From Chitinophaga arvensicola (GTDB lineage: Bacteria; Bacteroidota; Bacteroidia; Chitinophagales; Chitinophagaceae): a DNA stretch of 64,000 nucleotides. Made by a program: the position numbers and the translations under genes. Each line of letters begins with the position of its first letter. Positions within the stretch are counted from its first letter, which is position 1. The notes beneath the pieces are model-generated. The model had not been told where the DNA came from. It searched no databases and worked only from the letters and a program-made list of their open reading frames with translations. Where the stretch lies: assembly GCF_900110835.1 (NCBI RefSeq), contig NZ_FOJG01000002.1, forward strand, positions 2,136,979-2,200,978, given 5' to 3'. This document shows positions 18,446 through 28,600 of the stretch, piece by piece.

Positions 18446-18450
18446 TATCA

Positions 18451-19899
18451 TTAATTTTTTCTTGTGAAAATGAAATCTCTCAGGTTGGTATCACCTGCCT
18501 CCCATACAAACTTCACCAGGTGTTTACCAGGTGTGAAATGCACTGTACCGTGGATATACATGTATTTATCCCAGCCACCGGTTGGTGTATATGGAATGCT
18601 ACCTGTCTGGTTTACACCATCCACTTCAATATGCACATTACCGGTAGTACCAGGTGTGGTGATATTGATGGCAATGTCAAAGTCGCCTTCCACCTGTGAT
18701 TCCACGGTATATTTCAGCCACTCTCCCGGTGCGGTGAAGCCGATGTTGGCGCCATTTCCTTCAATGTCTACGCCTTCGGAAGTACGGTAGGTACCGCCTC
18801 TGTTGGCTTCGTCATTATCATGATAGCCCCATCCTTCTCCGCCGAGGTCAAAGTCGGCCGCCTTGATCATGGCAGTGGCGCCTATAGCTGCGGGTAATTG
18901 CAATGGCGTACCTGAATATGGATTGTATTTTAGTCCTTCCGGATCCAGGATAACAATCAGTGTGTTCCTGGTGGTATCTATTTTATAAACGGACGGATCG
19001 TAGAGGTCCAGTGCCAGCGCCAGTTTTTTACCGGCATGTGCAGCAAAGGCTGCCAGTTTCACGGTAACAGGGAAGTTCAGTGAATTATTGAAATCCTTGA
19101 AAGCGATAGAATCCGGCAGTACCAGGTCGGCAGCGGTGAGTGCGGCTACTCCGGGCAAAGCATTTTCTGCCAGCAGTTTGGCGATGGTATCCTGGTTTGG
19201 TTTTACGCGCAGGTAAAAAGATTTACCGGCGGAGCTGGTGTAGCTTACCGCTAACGGCACCTGGATAGTACCATTGCCCAGCGTATAATTTTTAGTACGC
19301 AGCGCAGGCACCTGGATGGATTTGCCGGCATCCGGATAGTATACATAGTGGATCTGATCAATCGGTACAATACTGGTGGTATTGATCTGTACCACTACAA
19401 TTTTCTTAGCCGGATCCAGCTGGTTGTTTTTGGTAGGATTGGTCAGTTCTACCGCTACCGCCAGTGTCTGGCCATAGTATTTTTCGAAGGTGGCCAGGTT
19501 TACTTTCAGCGTGAAAGCCGCTTCCTGCTGACCAAAAGGCACATTTACCAGGTTAGGCAGTGAATAGTCTTCCTGGGCCAGCAATACGCCATCAGGAATT
19601 GCGTTGCTGGCGATCATACCGGCAACGGTATCCGGGTTTACGGTAATGCCTATATCAAACCTGGCCGGTGCTGCATCCGATAACAGGATCTTCAGCGGGA
19701 TATCTACCGTGGTAGTGGTTTTGGTATAGCTGCTATCGCCTAACGGGATCTTTAACTGTCCGCCGTCGCTTTTAAAGGCAACACCAACCTGTTTCACGGT
19801 GATATCTTCTCCTTTGATGTCCGGTTTTTTGCAGGACACCGTGGTGACTGCGAGGTAGCTCAGCAGCATCCAGAGGGGGTACTTTATGTTGTTTATCAT
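18451..19899 (-). CDS. Surface lipoprotein: two DUF1735-like domains plus CBM6-like module
   Basis: 482 aa with a lipoprotein signal peptide (LAVTTVSCKK). Two related beta-sandwich units follow at about 50-175 and 190-320, each with a segment like FDIGITVNPDTVAGMIASN and FYLRVKPNQDTIAKLLAEN, as in DUF1735, a family found in Bacteroidota glycan-binding lipoproteins. The C-terminal ~140 residues are a CBM6/DUF5010-C-like module with GGEGWGYHDNDEANRGG, EGVDIEGN, GEWLKYTV and HLVKFVWEAGDTNLRDFIF. This module is homologous to the two in the gene at 29990. Likely role: binding a polymer at the cell surface. It follows the phosphatase-fold gene by 11 bases. Confidence 0.85.
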   Translation of the reverse strand: MINNIKYPLWMLLSYLAVTTVSCKKPDIKGEDITVKQVGVAFKSDGGQLKIPLGDSSYTKTTTTVDIPLKILLSDAAPARFDIGITVNPDTVAGMIASNAIPDGVLLAQEDYSLPNLVNVPFGQQEAAFTLKVNLATFEKYYGQTLAVAVELTNPTKNNQLDPAKKIVVVQINTTSIVPIDQIHYVYYPDAGKSIQVPALRTKNYTLGNGTIQVPLAVSYTSSAGKSFYLRVKPNQDTIAKLLAENALPGVAALTAADLVLPDSIAFKDFNNSLNFPVTVKLAAFAAHAGKKLALALDLYDPSVYKIDTTRNTLIVILDPEGLKYNPYSGTPLQLPAAIGATAMIKAADFDLGGEGWGYHDNDEANRGGTYRTSEGVDIEGNGANIGFTAPGEWLKYTVESQVEGDFDIAINITTPGTTGNVHIEVDGVNQTGSIPYTPTGGWDKYMYIHGTVHFTPGKHLVKFVWEAGDTNLRDFIFTRKN

Positions 19900-19910
19900 C
19901 GGGTAAAGCG

Positions 19911-21671
19911 TTAATTGTTATTCATACTTACATACCTGGTGGTCCATACTCTTCCGTCGAGGTTCCAGCGAAGATCTGCAGATACCTGGAGCCAGTCGAG
20001 GATCTGCCGGCTTACATCTACCGGTTGTGGCATCAATCCGGCAATGTTATCCGGAGAAGCAGGACAGATCAGGTCGTTGAAGTTGAACCATCCGTATGGA
20101 CCTTTGAGGGAGAAGTCGCTGAGGTTATCGCTTTTATCTTTCAGCACAGCGCCCTGACCATCTGTACCTGTCCAGTAACCGGCGATGGCTTTCTTTAAAG
20201 GGTGACTGGCCGACATGCTGGTTTCGCAGGCATAATCAGCGATATTCTGATCGGTGGCTGCGCTGGTCCATACCTTCAGCTCAGTAACATATACATCCGG
20301 TGCGGGGTAACTGCCTGCATAAGGCAGGTAGCCAAGCAGCAATGGTGCGGTATTGTTCAGGTTACCGGAGCCGGTGATATCGAGGTCTTTATTGAATTTG
20401 CCATCGGTAAAAGTTCTGACGTGCATAGTTTTAGCGGAGGTATCATACACAAAGCTGGCGGCGATATCATGCCAGTTACCATCGCTGATGTCTGCACCAT
20501 CCACGATCATGTTAGCGGTTCTGCCGGGTGCATTCTGACCAATATTCAGTCGCCAGCCTTTCTGGTTCAGTACTACAGCCCAACCTGGATCGCCGTCGTC
20601 GAGGGTGGCTCTTTTGGAGAGTACCGCCGTGTTGGCATAAGTATAGTCGCCGTTAGCGCCGGGTTGTACTTTAATCTTCATTTCGATGGTCAGTCCGCCT
20701 CCATCGCGGATATCATAGTTGCGGTTTACATCGTTGATGGAAGCAAATACAGCGGATGCATCTTTTCCATAGAGATGAACCCCCTTGCCCATATAACGGT
20801 TACCGGTATACGGTTTATCTATAAAAGAAGGCAGGTACACGGGTGTGGAGAATATGGTGAACCCGTTTATTTTCGGATTGCTGAGAATGGTGTGGTCGTC
20901 TTCCGTAGGAGGAATCGTCCAGGCGCCGCCATGGGAGGAGGTAACCACTATCATCCAGTTTTCCGATGCGTAGCTTTTACGGGCTTTCAGTGCGGTAAGC
21001 AGTTTACCGATGTAATCATCTGTCTGGAAGATAGCAGCGCGGTATTGCGGTACGCTGAGGTCATAGCCATACTGTGCACCGCTGGCATCCACGCCGTTGT
21101 ACTGCACCATCACGAGGCCGGCGCTGTCCTGCGCCAGTTCGGTTACGGCAGCAGTAGTAGCCGCTTCATCGTTGTCGGCAAACGTTTTGTTCACGTCTGC
21201 ACCGGCGGTGAGGTTATTCCCCAAAGCATCAGAAGAACTGAAGGCGGCCACACGGATACCGGGCGCTCTTTCCTTGATGCGTTTAAAAAATACGGGGAAG
21301 TTGTTCAGGTTATTGTTATCCATCGAATTATTTTCGATGCTGTGTTTGGCTTTATGCACGCCGGTGAGCAGGTCTGCCCAGCCGGTGAGATCTCCGATAT
21401 CGGTGTCTGTAATGGAATTCCAGCTGAATACCGCATGATCGGTGAGCGCCGAAATATTGGGGGTATTTGCATCCCTGACGGATACTCCTCTGGCCCCGTC
21501 CATGATCACGAACAATACTTTGGGATTCTTCACGATGGCACGGGTGGTGTCGGTATAATCCCCGGGAGTAAGGGTGCGGTCAAATCCTTTGTTGCAGGCG
21601 GTCCAGGTGGCCAGTCCTCCGAGCAATACCCACATCATTCCTTTTACCCGCATTATATTATTTATCTGCAT
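19911..21671 (-). CDS. Alkaline-phosphatase-superfamily fold lipoprotein with LamG-like domain, probably inactive
   Basis: 586-aa lipoprotein (TWTACNKG, Cys26; an internal start at 21653 is possible). Residues 50-265 match the type I phosphodiesterase/phosphatase fold: VLFVIMDGARG (Asp58), TPNISALTDHAVFS and LLTGVHKAKHS. Several positions expected to bind metal or act as nucleophile differ: Asp94 where a Thr is usual, Ala199 where DxxGH needs His, and SSHGG (Ser246) where SDHG needs Asp. Residues about 330-500 form a LamG/concanavalin-type domain (GGGLTIEMKIKVQPG, NWHDIAASFVY), followed by a C-terminal extension as in DUF4983 proteins. I infer a binding role rather than catalysis. Confidence 0.8.
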   Translation of the reverse strand: MQINNIMRVKGMMWVLLGGLATWTACNKGFDRTLTPGDYTDTTRAIVKNPKVLFVIMDGARGVSVRDANTPNISALTDHAVFSWNSITDTDIGDLTGWADLLTGVHKAKHSIENNSMDNNNLNNFPVFFKRIKERAPGIRVAAFSSSDALGNNLTAGADVNKTFADNDEAATTAAVTELAQDSAGLVMVQYNGVDASGAQYGYDLSVPQYRAAIFQTDDYIGKLLTALKARKSYASENWMIVVTSSHGGAWTIPPTEDDHTILSNPKINGFTIFSTPVYLPSFIDKPYTGNRYMGKGVHLYGKDASAVFASINDVNRNYDIRDGGGLTIEMKIKVQPGANGDYTYANTAVLSKRATLDDGDPGWAVVLNQKGWRLNIGQNAPGRTANMIVDGADISDGNWHDIAASFVYDTSAKTMHVRTFTDGKFNKDLDITGSGNLNNTAPLLLGYLPYAGSYPAPDVYVTELKVWTSAATDQNIADYACETSMSASHPLKKAIAGYWTGTDGQGAVLKDKSDNLSDFSLKGPYGWFNFNDLICPASPDNIAGLMPQPVDVSRQILDWLQVSADLRWNLDGRVWTTRYVSMNNN

Positions 21672-21696
21672 GTTTCAATGAATTAGAATGTAACGA

Positions 21697-23301
21697 TCAT
21701 TTAACTAAAAGCCGGCTGATATTACCCAGAGGTTGCTCATCGAACTTGCCGAAACTACCGGTGATCAGCAATTGCAGCTGACCCGCAAAGTTTTTGGTTT
21801 CGTACACGCCTGTTACGATACCATCCATATCGCCGGTGGTGTTGTATCCTTTTGCCAGGGCACCGGTGCCATCGAGCAGCATCAGCTGACCACGGTGTAC
21901 GCCGCCATAGTTTTTAAAGTACCCGCTTACCAGCACCATTCCGTTGGATAACTGTTTGGCATAGTAATAGGTATCATCGTTATTTTTGGTAGCGCCTTTG
22001 AATACCGGGTCAAGAGAGCCGTCCTCATTCAGAATGGCCAGGCCGTTCTGTACTTTGCCATCAAAACTGGTAAAGCCTCCCGACAGTGTAAATTTGCGTT
22101 TTGCTTCATTATAGGTAAGCGATGAAATATAATTATCTGCGCCTATTCCCACTTTGAAAGTACGGTCAATAGAGCCGTCTGTATTCAGGCGTACGATGTA
22201 GTTTACGGACTCGTTGTTATAGCGGGTGAAACGGCCAACCAGGATCAGTTTACCATCTTCCTGCATAAAGGCATCGTTGACAGGGCCGTTGGGGCCGTCA
22301 TTGCTGCGGTGCAGGAGGAAGTTATAGTTGAAAGACGAATCCAGCGAGCCATCAGCAAAAAAGCGTACCACACTTTTGATCCTGACAGAGTCGGTTACCA
22401 GGGAATCCCGTTTGCGACGGTAGTCTGATTTTCCGTATACCCGTTGCAGGTAGAAGTTGAAGTTGCCGGCAGCAGTGATGGTACTGCCATGCACAAATGC
22501 GCGCTGGATGCTGCCATCTACCCCACCATTAAAAGCGGGTACCGTGTCCTGGTCGAGGAAAGTTCTTACCACCATACTATCAATGGTACCATTGGAATTC
22601 AGTACGGTAATATTGCTAACTTCTCCCCGGTGGATATCATAGGTAGAGAAGCTTCCGCTTATCACCATTTTTCCATTGGGCAAAGTGCTGATGTTATTCA
22701 GGTAACCGGTTGGCAATGCGTCTCCTACCTGGAGGGAACGGTCCAGTTCTCCATCTTTCGATACCAGTACAATTCTGTTCAGTGGTTTTACAGATCCTTT
22801 GTTCTCGTAGTTATTGAAACCACCGATCAGGATCATTCTGCCATCCGGGAGGGGCATCACCTGGCTGATGTTACCATTCGAACCAACCAGTGCTTTAAAG
22901 GTATTATCCTGGGTCAGTTTTCCGTTAACGCGGAATACCGGTCCGAATACAATTTTGTCGTCTACCGTTACATAGCCGATCCCGGTGCTGGCATTTTCCG
23001 GCACTTTCACCTGGATGCTCACGCTGTCTACCGCTACGACTTCTGCCACTTCTCCGTTGATAAAAAATTTCAACTTCGACTTATAGGGTACCAGGCCAGT
23101 GGCTTTATAAGTAACCACTGTACCGGGATCACCAAGACGGGGGCTGGGGAAATCGGTACTCATTCTCACACCCAATGGCGGTTTACCACCGGCATAGGGA
23201 TCGTCATATACTTTATCTTGATTGTTTTTACAACTGCCCAGCAGCACCATACAGATACCTGATAAAAGAATTGCGTTGTAAAATCTGGAAATGCATCTCA
23301 T
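21697..23301 (-). CDS. DUF5008-like lipoprotein with delta-60/DUF5122 beta-propeller
   Basis: 534 aa from the ATG at 23301; the open frame upstream overlaps the preceding gene and lacks a signal, while this start gives a clean lipoprotein signal (LLSGICMVLLGSCKN). Residues about 30-130 are an IPT/Ig-like domain (TVVTYKATGLVPYKSKLKFF) as in DUF5008. The rest is a propeller of about six delta-60 repeats, each with a DGxLDxxF-type turn: KDGELDRSL, SNGTIDSMV, ADGSLDSSF, TDGSIDRTF, EDGSLDPVF. Such propellers normally bind ligands or proteins. It sits between the FAS1 and phosphatase-fold genes with gaps of 31 and 25 bases. Confidence 0.85.
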   Translation of the reverse strand: MRCISRFYNAILLSGICMVLLGSCKNNQDKVYDDPYAGGKPPLGVRMSTDFPSPRLGDPGTVVTYKATGLVPYKSKLKFFINGEVAEVVAVDSVSIQVKVPENASTGIGYVTVDDKIVFGPVFRVNGKLTQDNTFKALVGSNGNISQVMPLPDGRMILIGGFNNYENKGSVKPLNRIVLVSKDGELDRSLQVGDALPTGYLNNISTLPNGKMVISGSFSTYDIHRGEVSNITVLNSNGTIDSMVVRTFLDQDTVPAFNGGVDGSIQRAFVHGSTITAAGNFNFYLQRVYGKSDYRRKRDSLVTDSVRIKSVVRFFADGSLDSSFNYNFLLHRSNDGPNGPVNDAFMQEDGKLILVGRFTRYNNESVNYIVRLNTDGSIDRTFKVGIGADNYISSLTYNEAKRKFTLSGGFTSFDGKVQNGLAILNEDGSLDPVFKGATKNNDDTYYYAKQLSNGMVLVSGYFKNYGGVHRGQLMLLDGTGALAKGYNTTGDMDGIVTGVYETKNFAGQLQLLITGSFGKFDEQPLGNISRLLVK

Positions 23302-23332
23302 CTGCAAATATTTATGCGGTTGATATATAGTT

Positions 23333-24055
23333 TTATTTACCGGAGTTGGCAAAGGCCACCCGCACATCGTCGGCAAACCGGTATTGGTTGAACCCGAATA
23401 TGCTGTGATCGGCACTGAGCACATGCACCACGCCATTTTTAGTCAGGATGTTGCAGGATGCCACAAATGCGATGTTCCAGTTCTCAGTGGGCCTTGCTAC
23501 ATCCGGGATATAGGCAATGCTGAGCTGCCGGTATCCTACGTACTTCACACCATTATCGCTGTTATACACTACACCGATGTTCATCGGTTGGTTATCCCAG
23601 GAGTAATAGGTTTGTCCGGGAAAATTGATGCGCAGGTTATAATCGATCTGCGGATAATCCTTCAGTTGGTTAGTACCATGAAACAGGTAAAGGGTCAGGT
23701 ATTTGCGCCATATTTCAGGTGGTACATCCTGTAACGTGCGGATGGTATCAAATCCCTGTCCGTAAAGCAGTTTATTGGTTTCCACCACCAGGTTCTGGAT
23801 ACTGTAGTCAGTAGGCGAAAAGAAGGTGATGGTATCTTTGGTAAATTCATTCTCCATTCCGGCAAGCTTTACGATGGTTGCTACGGAGTCAAAATAAAAT
23901 GGCTTCGCATTGAAGTAGTCCACCACTGTTCCATCGAAATATGGATTAGCCAGACCGGAGTCGAGATAATAATCTTTCTTACAGGAAGAGAGTCCTGTTA
24001 CTACGATCATCAGCAGTAACAGTCCGGGAAGCGTATATTTTCTGAGTAAGTTCAT
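23333..24055 (-). CDS. FAS1 (fasciclin)-domain lipoprotein
   Basis: 240 aa with lipobox LSSCKK near residue 25, so membrane anchored. A single FAS1-like domain fills the rest: SVATIVKLAGMENEF, TITFFSPTDYSIQNLVVETN (the family's FAPTDxA-like H1 motif), WRKYLTLYLFHGTNQL, and KNGVVHVLSADHSIFGF (H2-like). FAS1 domains mediate adhesion to proteins or polysaccharides. It follows SusD copy 1 by 11 bases, so it is likely an accessory surface protein of that pump. Confidence 0.85.
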   Translation of the reverse strand: MNLLRKYTLPGLLLLMIVVTGLSSCKKDYYLDSGLANPYFDGTVVDYFNAKPFYFDSVATIVKLAGMENEFTKDTITFFSPTDYSIQNLVVETNKLLYGQGFDTIRTLQDVPPEIWRKYLTLYLFHGTNQLKDYPQIDYNLRINFPGQTYYSWDNQPMNIGVVYNSDNGVKYVGYRQLSIAYIPDVARPTENWNIAFVASCNILTKNGVVHVLSADHSIFGFNQYRFADDVRVAFANSGK

Positions 24056-24066
24056 AACCGGTAATT

Positions 24067-25581
24067 TTAATTAGTCCAGTAAGTATTTAATTGGATCAAC
24101 GGATTCTGATTCTGTACAACGGGGTCCAGCGGCCAGGTCCATCCGCCCATATTAAACTGCAGCTGGGTGAGTGGATAATAACACCACTGTGAGTTGAAGA
24201 TGCGGCCTGTTCTTACCAGGTCAAAGTAATAGTGTCCTTCTCCCATCAGCTCCCTGGCTCTTTCTGCAAAAATCTCATCTTTCAGTGGCTGACCACCTGG
24301 TCCGTTGTACGGATTTGCCAGCGCACGGTTACGGATAAGATTCAGGTTGTCCATGGCTTCCTTATCACGGTTCAATTCTGCCAGCGCCTCTGCCAGCAAT
24401 AGAATTCCATCAGCATAACGGAAGAGGATCACATTACCATCGGGGTTATAATCTTCTTTATCATTGATCGCATATACGTTCACGAATTTCAGGTATTGGA
24501 AGTCGCCGTTATCTGCAAACATATTTTCATCAAACCAGTATTGCACGCGGGCATCCGGCTGTCCTGTAGGAAACAGTCTGCGCAGGAAATCGGCCCGGTA
24601 ATAGGAGTAGCTGTGCTGATGCGTAGCTACCGGTCTTTTATAGGGATAATGCAATACCAGATCGGAGAAAGTATTGTACATAATAATTTCATTGTAGTTC
24701 GCATTCTGTGCTATTTCAAACAGGCTTTCTTTGGTACGGCCCTGGAACAGTTTGCGGTAATCGCTCAGCAGGAGCAGGTCGTACTGTTTGCTGCTTACCA
24801 GCTCTGTACCCATATCGGCAGCCTGTTGGTAGTAGCTCCTGGCATTGGCCTTATCGAAGCCGGCGTTCCACATATCCAGTTCCATCATGAGCGTGAGCAG
24901 CGCGCCTTTGGTGGCACGTACGCCCACATAGGCCGGATCGCTGTACTGCCAGGGAAGATCGTCTTTTACTTTGGCGAGATCGTCCAGGCAGCCTTTGGCT
25001 ACAATCGTCATTTTTTCCCTGGGCAAAGGATCGCTGTGATAAGGATCAGTGTAGTAAGGCACATCTCCCCATACCCGGATCATGATCCAATAGGCAATAC
25101 AGCGAAGAAACACCGCTTCTGCACGGTAACGTTTTCTCTCCGTTTCAGAAACATCTTTAAAGTCTCTTCTGCCTACTTCGTAGAACAGATTATTGGATGC
25201 CTGGATCACTTTATAGAAGCCCTGCCAGCGGGTAAGTTCGCCCCAGTGATACAAACCGTCGTTTCCTCTCAATGCAATGAAAGTGGCCAGGTCGTTCTGT
25301 GAAACAAAGTGTACATAGTTACGGCCGGCTTCTTCCGGTGATTCTGCCATCATACCGGATCTGATATCACCGGCGTTTGGCAGAAAGGGACAGGAACCCA
25401 GCTTATCGCGCAGCAGGCCGTAGGTATCCCAGAGATTACTTTCAATATCTTTCTTATCCTGCAAAAAGGCGTTTCCTGACAGCTTATCCAATGGTTTCAC
25501 ATCCAGGAATTTCTTACAGCCATTCTGACCCAGTGCAAGCAGTAATGCGAGTAAACAGATAATCTTGCGGTTCATGATCAA
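24067..25581 (-). CDS. SusD/RagB-family outer-membrane lipoprotein (copy 1)
   Basis: 504-aa lipoprotein (ALGQNGCKKFLDVKP, Cys22). SusD features: an N-terminal TPR-like helical bundle with EAVFLRCIAYWIMIRVWGDV, the PYYTDPYH loop, and the C-terminal RagB/SusD domain ending LDPVVQNQNPLIQLNTYWTN, with AEALAELNRDKEAMDNLNLI and the ERARELMGEGHYYFDLVRTG signature. It should form the lid of the SusC transporter encoded 23 bases upstream and bind substrate at the surface. Confidence 0.95.
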   Translation of the reverse strand: MIMNRKIICLLALLLALGQNGCKKFLDVKPLDKLSGNAFLQDKKDIESNLWDTYGLLRDKLGSCPFLPNAGDIRSGMMAESPEEAGRNYVHFVSQNDLATFIALRGNDGLYHWGELTRWQGFYKVIQASNNLFYEVGRRDFKDVSETERKRYRAEAVFLRCIAYWIMIRVWGDVPYYTDPYHSDPLPREKMTIVAKGCLDDLAKVKDDLPWQYSDPAYVGVRATKGALLTLMMELDMWNAGFDKANARSYYQQAADMGTELVSSKQYDLLLLSDYRKLFQGRTKESLFEIAQNANYNEIIMYNTFSDLVLHYPYKRPVATHQHSYSYYRADFLRRLFPTGQPDARVQYWFDENMFADNGDFQYLKFVNVYAINDKEDYNPDGNVILFRYADGILLLAEALAELNRDKEAMDNLNLIRNRALANPYNGPGGQPLKDEIFAERARELMGEGHYYFDLVRTGRIFNSQWCYYPLTQLQFNMGGWTWPLDPVVQNQNPLIQLNTYWTN

Positions 25582-25604
25582 TAACTTTTAAATAAACATT
25601 TATC

Positions 25605-28600
25605 TTAAAACTCTACGTTTAAACCTAAGTTCCAGCTGCGTGGAATGGGGTAGCCATTCGACTGATCCCGGCCCAGTGCGGAAACGTTTTCTGCGTTGGG
25701 GCCGCTGTAGCTGGAGAAAGTTTTCACGTTATTACAGCTACCATACACTCTCACTGTATTGATACCATAACGGTGCGTCAGGTTTTTATTCAGCAGATAT
25801 CCTATCGCAATAGTATTGATCTTGAAATAGGATCCATCTTCCTGGAACAGCGTCTGGTCAGCTCTGTAAGGATTGATAGCACCTGCTCTCGTATAGTCGA
25901 AAGGGTTACTGTAGGTGGCCTTGCCGCCGCTTCTCTTCCAATAGTCGATTTCATTGAAATCAACGATCGATTTCTGGTCAAAAGGTTTGCCCAGGTACTG
26001 CAGTCTTTCTGCCAGTGCATCGTTGAGGATATCGCGGATGGCTACATAGGAAGCAGTGATATTGAAAGTGAAGTTTTTATAGGTCAGGTACGATTGTAAT
26101 CCACCGGTAACAAGTGGTTGTGAGTTACCCGCGATGGCGTAATCATTGATATCGAGGATATAGTTGCCATCCCTGTCTTCCCAGTAAGGATCACCTGCCT
26201 GGAAATACTGACCGCCTGCAGTGCGGTATCTCAGACCGGTAGCAGGATCAATGGGCACATCTGCCGCATTGCCGAATACACCTTTGGTGGTGAGGAGGTA
26301 ATTGCTCAGTGAATTACGTCCTACACGGTACAATACATTCTGTCCTTTGTCATTGTCATTCTGGATGAGCTGACGGGCGCCTGCCGGCAGGCGGGTAAGG
26401 ATATCTTTATTGAGTGCGCCGTTTACAGAAATGCTCCACTGGAAGGGGCTGGATGTTGACAGCGGACGGAAAGTCAGCATCAGTTCATATCCATAATCCG
26501 CCAGCGAGGTTTCGTTGGTATTTACCTTGTTGAAACCGGTCATGTTCGACAGATCTTTTGAACGGAGCAGGTTTTCCACTGTTTTATAGTACACATCAAA
26601 TACCATATCTACTTTTCCTTTGAAAAGTCCGGCTTCAACACCGATATCATATTGTGTGGTAGTAGTAGGCTTCAGGAAGGGGTTGGCCATCTGATCAAAA
26701 TCACTGCCTATCCTGGGATTACCATTATAGGTACCATTAGGGCGATAGGTTCCATAGATAGAAAACACATCTCCGGAAGGAACGATGTTTTTACCCCAGC
26801 TACCACGGAGGGAGCCATAGGTCAGCCATTTGCTGTCCTTGAAAAGTTTCTCTTTATTAAAGTTCCATCTCAGACCCAGTGCAGGGTTTCTTGAGTACGG
26901 ATCTTCGAAACCGGAGGCAGAGCTTCCATCAATACGGTAACTCGCATCCAGTACATACTTCTGTTTGTAGTTATAGGAAAACAAACCGGCAAAGGAAGCG
27001 GTGTGGTTCTGGGCAAAGTTGTCCAGCAAGCCACCACCACGGGAAGCATCGTTACCATAACCCAGCGGACCTTCGTACTGATCATTAGGAGTACGCTGCT
27101 GCTGGATCATTTTCGCCTGTAGTCCCCGGTTAAAGGTTTCATTCAGGAAGTTGACAGTAAAGTTGTGCGCTTTGTCGATACTTTTAAAATAAGTAATACT
27201 GTTACGGTTGTATAACTGGAAGTTACGGTCGTCGTATGCCTTGATCTTTGAATAATCGTTGTTGGCAGCAGCCGGTGTAAATTCATCCTGGGTGTTGGAA
27301 GCGTAGGTATAACTGATAGCTGAACCAAGACTAAGCCCTTCTATGATCTGGTACGTAGCATCCAGGCTGGCGCTGAGGTTCAACGTTTTGTTGTTATTCT
27401 GGATTTCCAGTGCCCCCAGGTATCCTGCGGTACTCTGGTAGAAAGATGGAGCGGGCAACAGCGATGATTTCTGTCCGTTGTCTGCCACACCTGTCTGTAA
27501 CAGGCCGTTACCACTACCCAGCTTCCGTTTACCTACCTGCGTATTCAGCAAACCGAAAACTTTGAGTCTCGGGGTTGGCTGATACAGCATGTTGGTGTTG
27601 ATAGAGTAGCGATCGAAACCGGTATTGCGGATCACCCCATTCTCGTGGTAGTAAGACAAATCCGTTTTATAGTTGAAAGTAGGATCACCACCGCTGATGT
27701 TGATATTATGCGTCTGGTTATAAGTGGTCTGGTAGAAAATGCTCTGCCAGTTGGTAGAACTGTTCCAGTATGGATTTAAGCTATCTGCCAGGAAAGCCGT
27801 TTTGGAAATATTGAGCAGGTCAGCATAGGTGCCGTACTGCATAATTTCCTTGATACGGATCTGGCGTTCCATGTTACCTCCTACAGTGGAGCGCAGCTGT
27901 GGCGGCGTATTCATAAAGAAGTTACCGGTATAACGTACAACAGGAATCCTGGAACTTCCCCTGCGGGTAGTCACCACAATTACACCGTAGGCAGCTCTGG
28001 AACCATACAATGCGGTAGCCTGTGCATCTTTTAAGATCTCCATCGTCTGGATATCTTCCTGCGGGATGAGCGATAAGGGGCTCACACCGGGGCCTGGTGT
28101 CTGGAAGCCATACGAGAAATTCGCATCAGCGTCTATAGGCACCCCGTCGATCACATACAACGGGGAGGTGGGCGACAGGAAAGAGTTGGCGCCACTACCT
28201 GTCACGTTGATATTGGACAATCCCCTGATGGCAACCGTTCCACGGCCTCCGGGAACACCGGTATTGTTCTGGATATTCAATCCGGGTACACGGCCCTGCA
28301 GCAACTGTTCCACGTTGGATACGGGTACCTGTTGCAGATCTTTACCACTCACGATCACGGAACTACCTGTGGCCAGTTCCCTTGTTTTATTCTGATAACC
28401 CACGATTACGGTCTCCGTCAGTTTGTTCTCATTAATTACAAGACGGATATCCAGGGGCTTTCCAGCTTTCACTTTAGCGACAAATTCACGGTATCCTACG
28501 TAGCGGAATTCGAGACTTGCGTCCGGGGATACTTTTACACTGAAATTTCCTTTGTTGTCGGTAACGCCGATTACCTTTCTTGTTTTACCGATGATCTCCA

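Noticed and set aside
20202..21686. Long (494-codon) open frame antisense to the phosphatase-fold gene
   Set aside because: Shadow of the real gene: the minus-strand frame has a lipoprotein signal and clear domains, while this one gives no recognisable protein.
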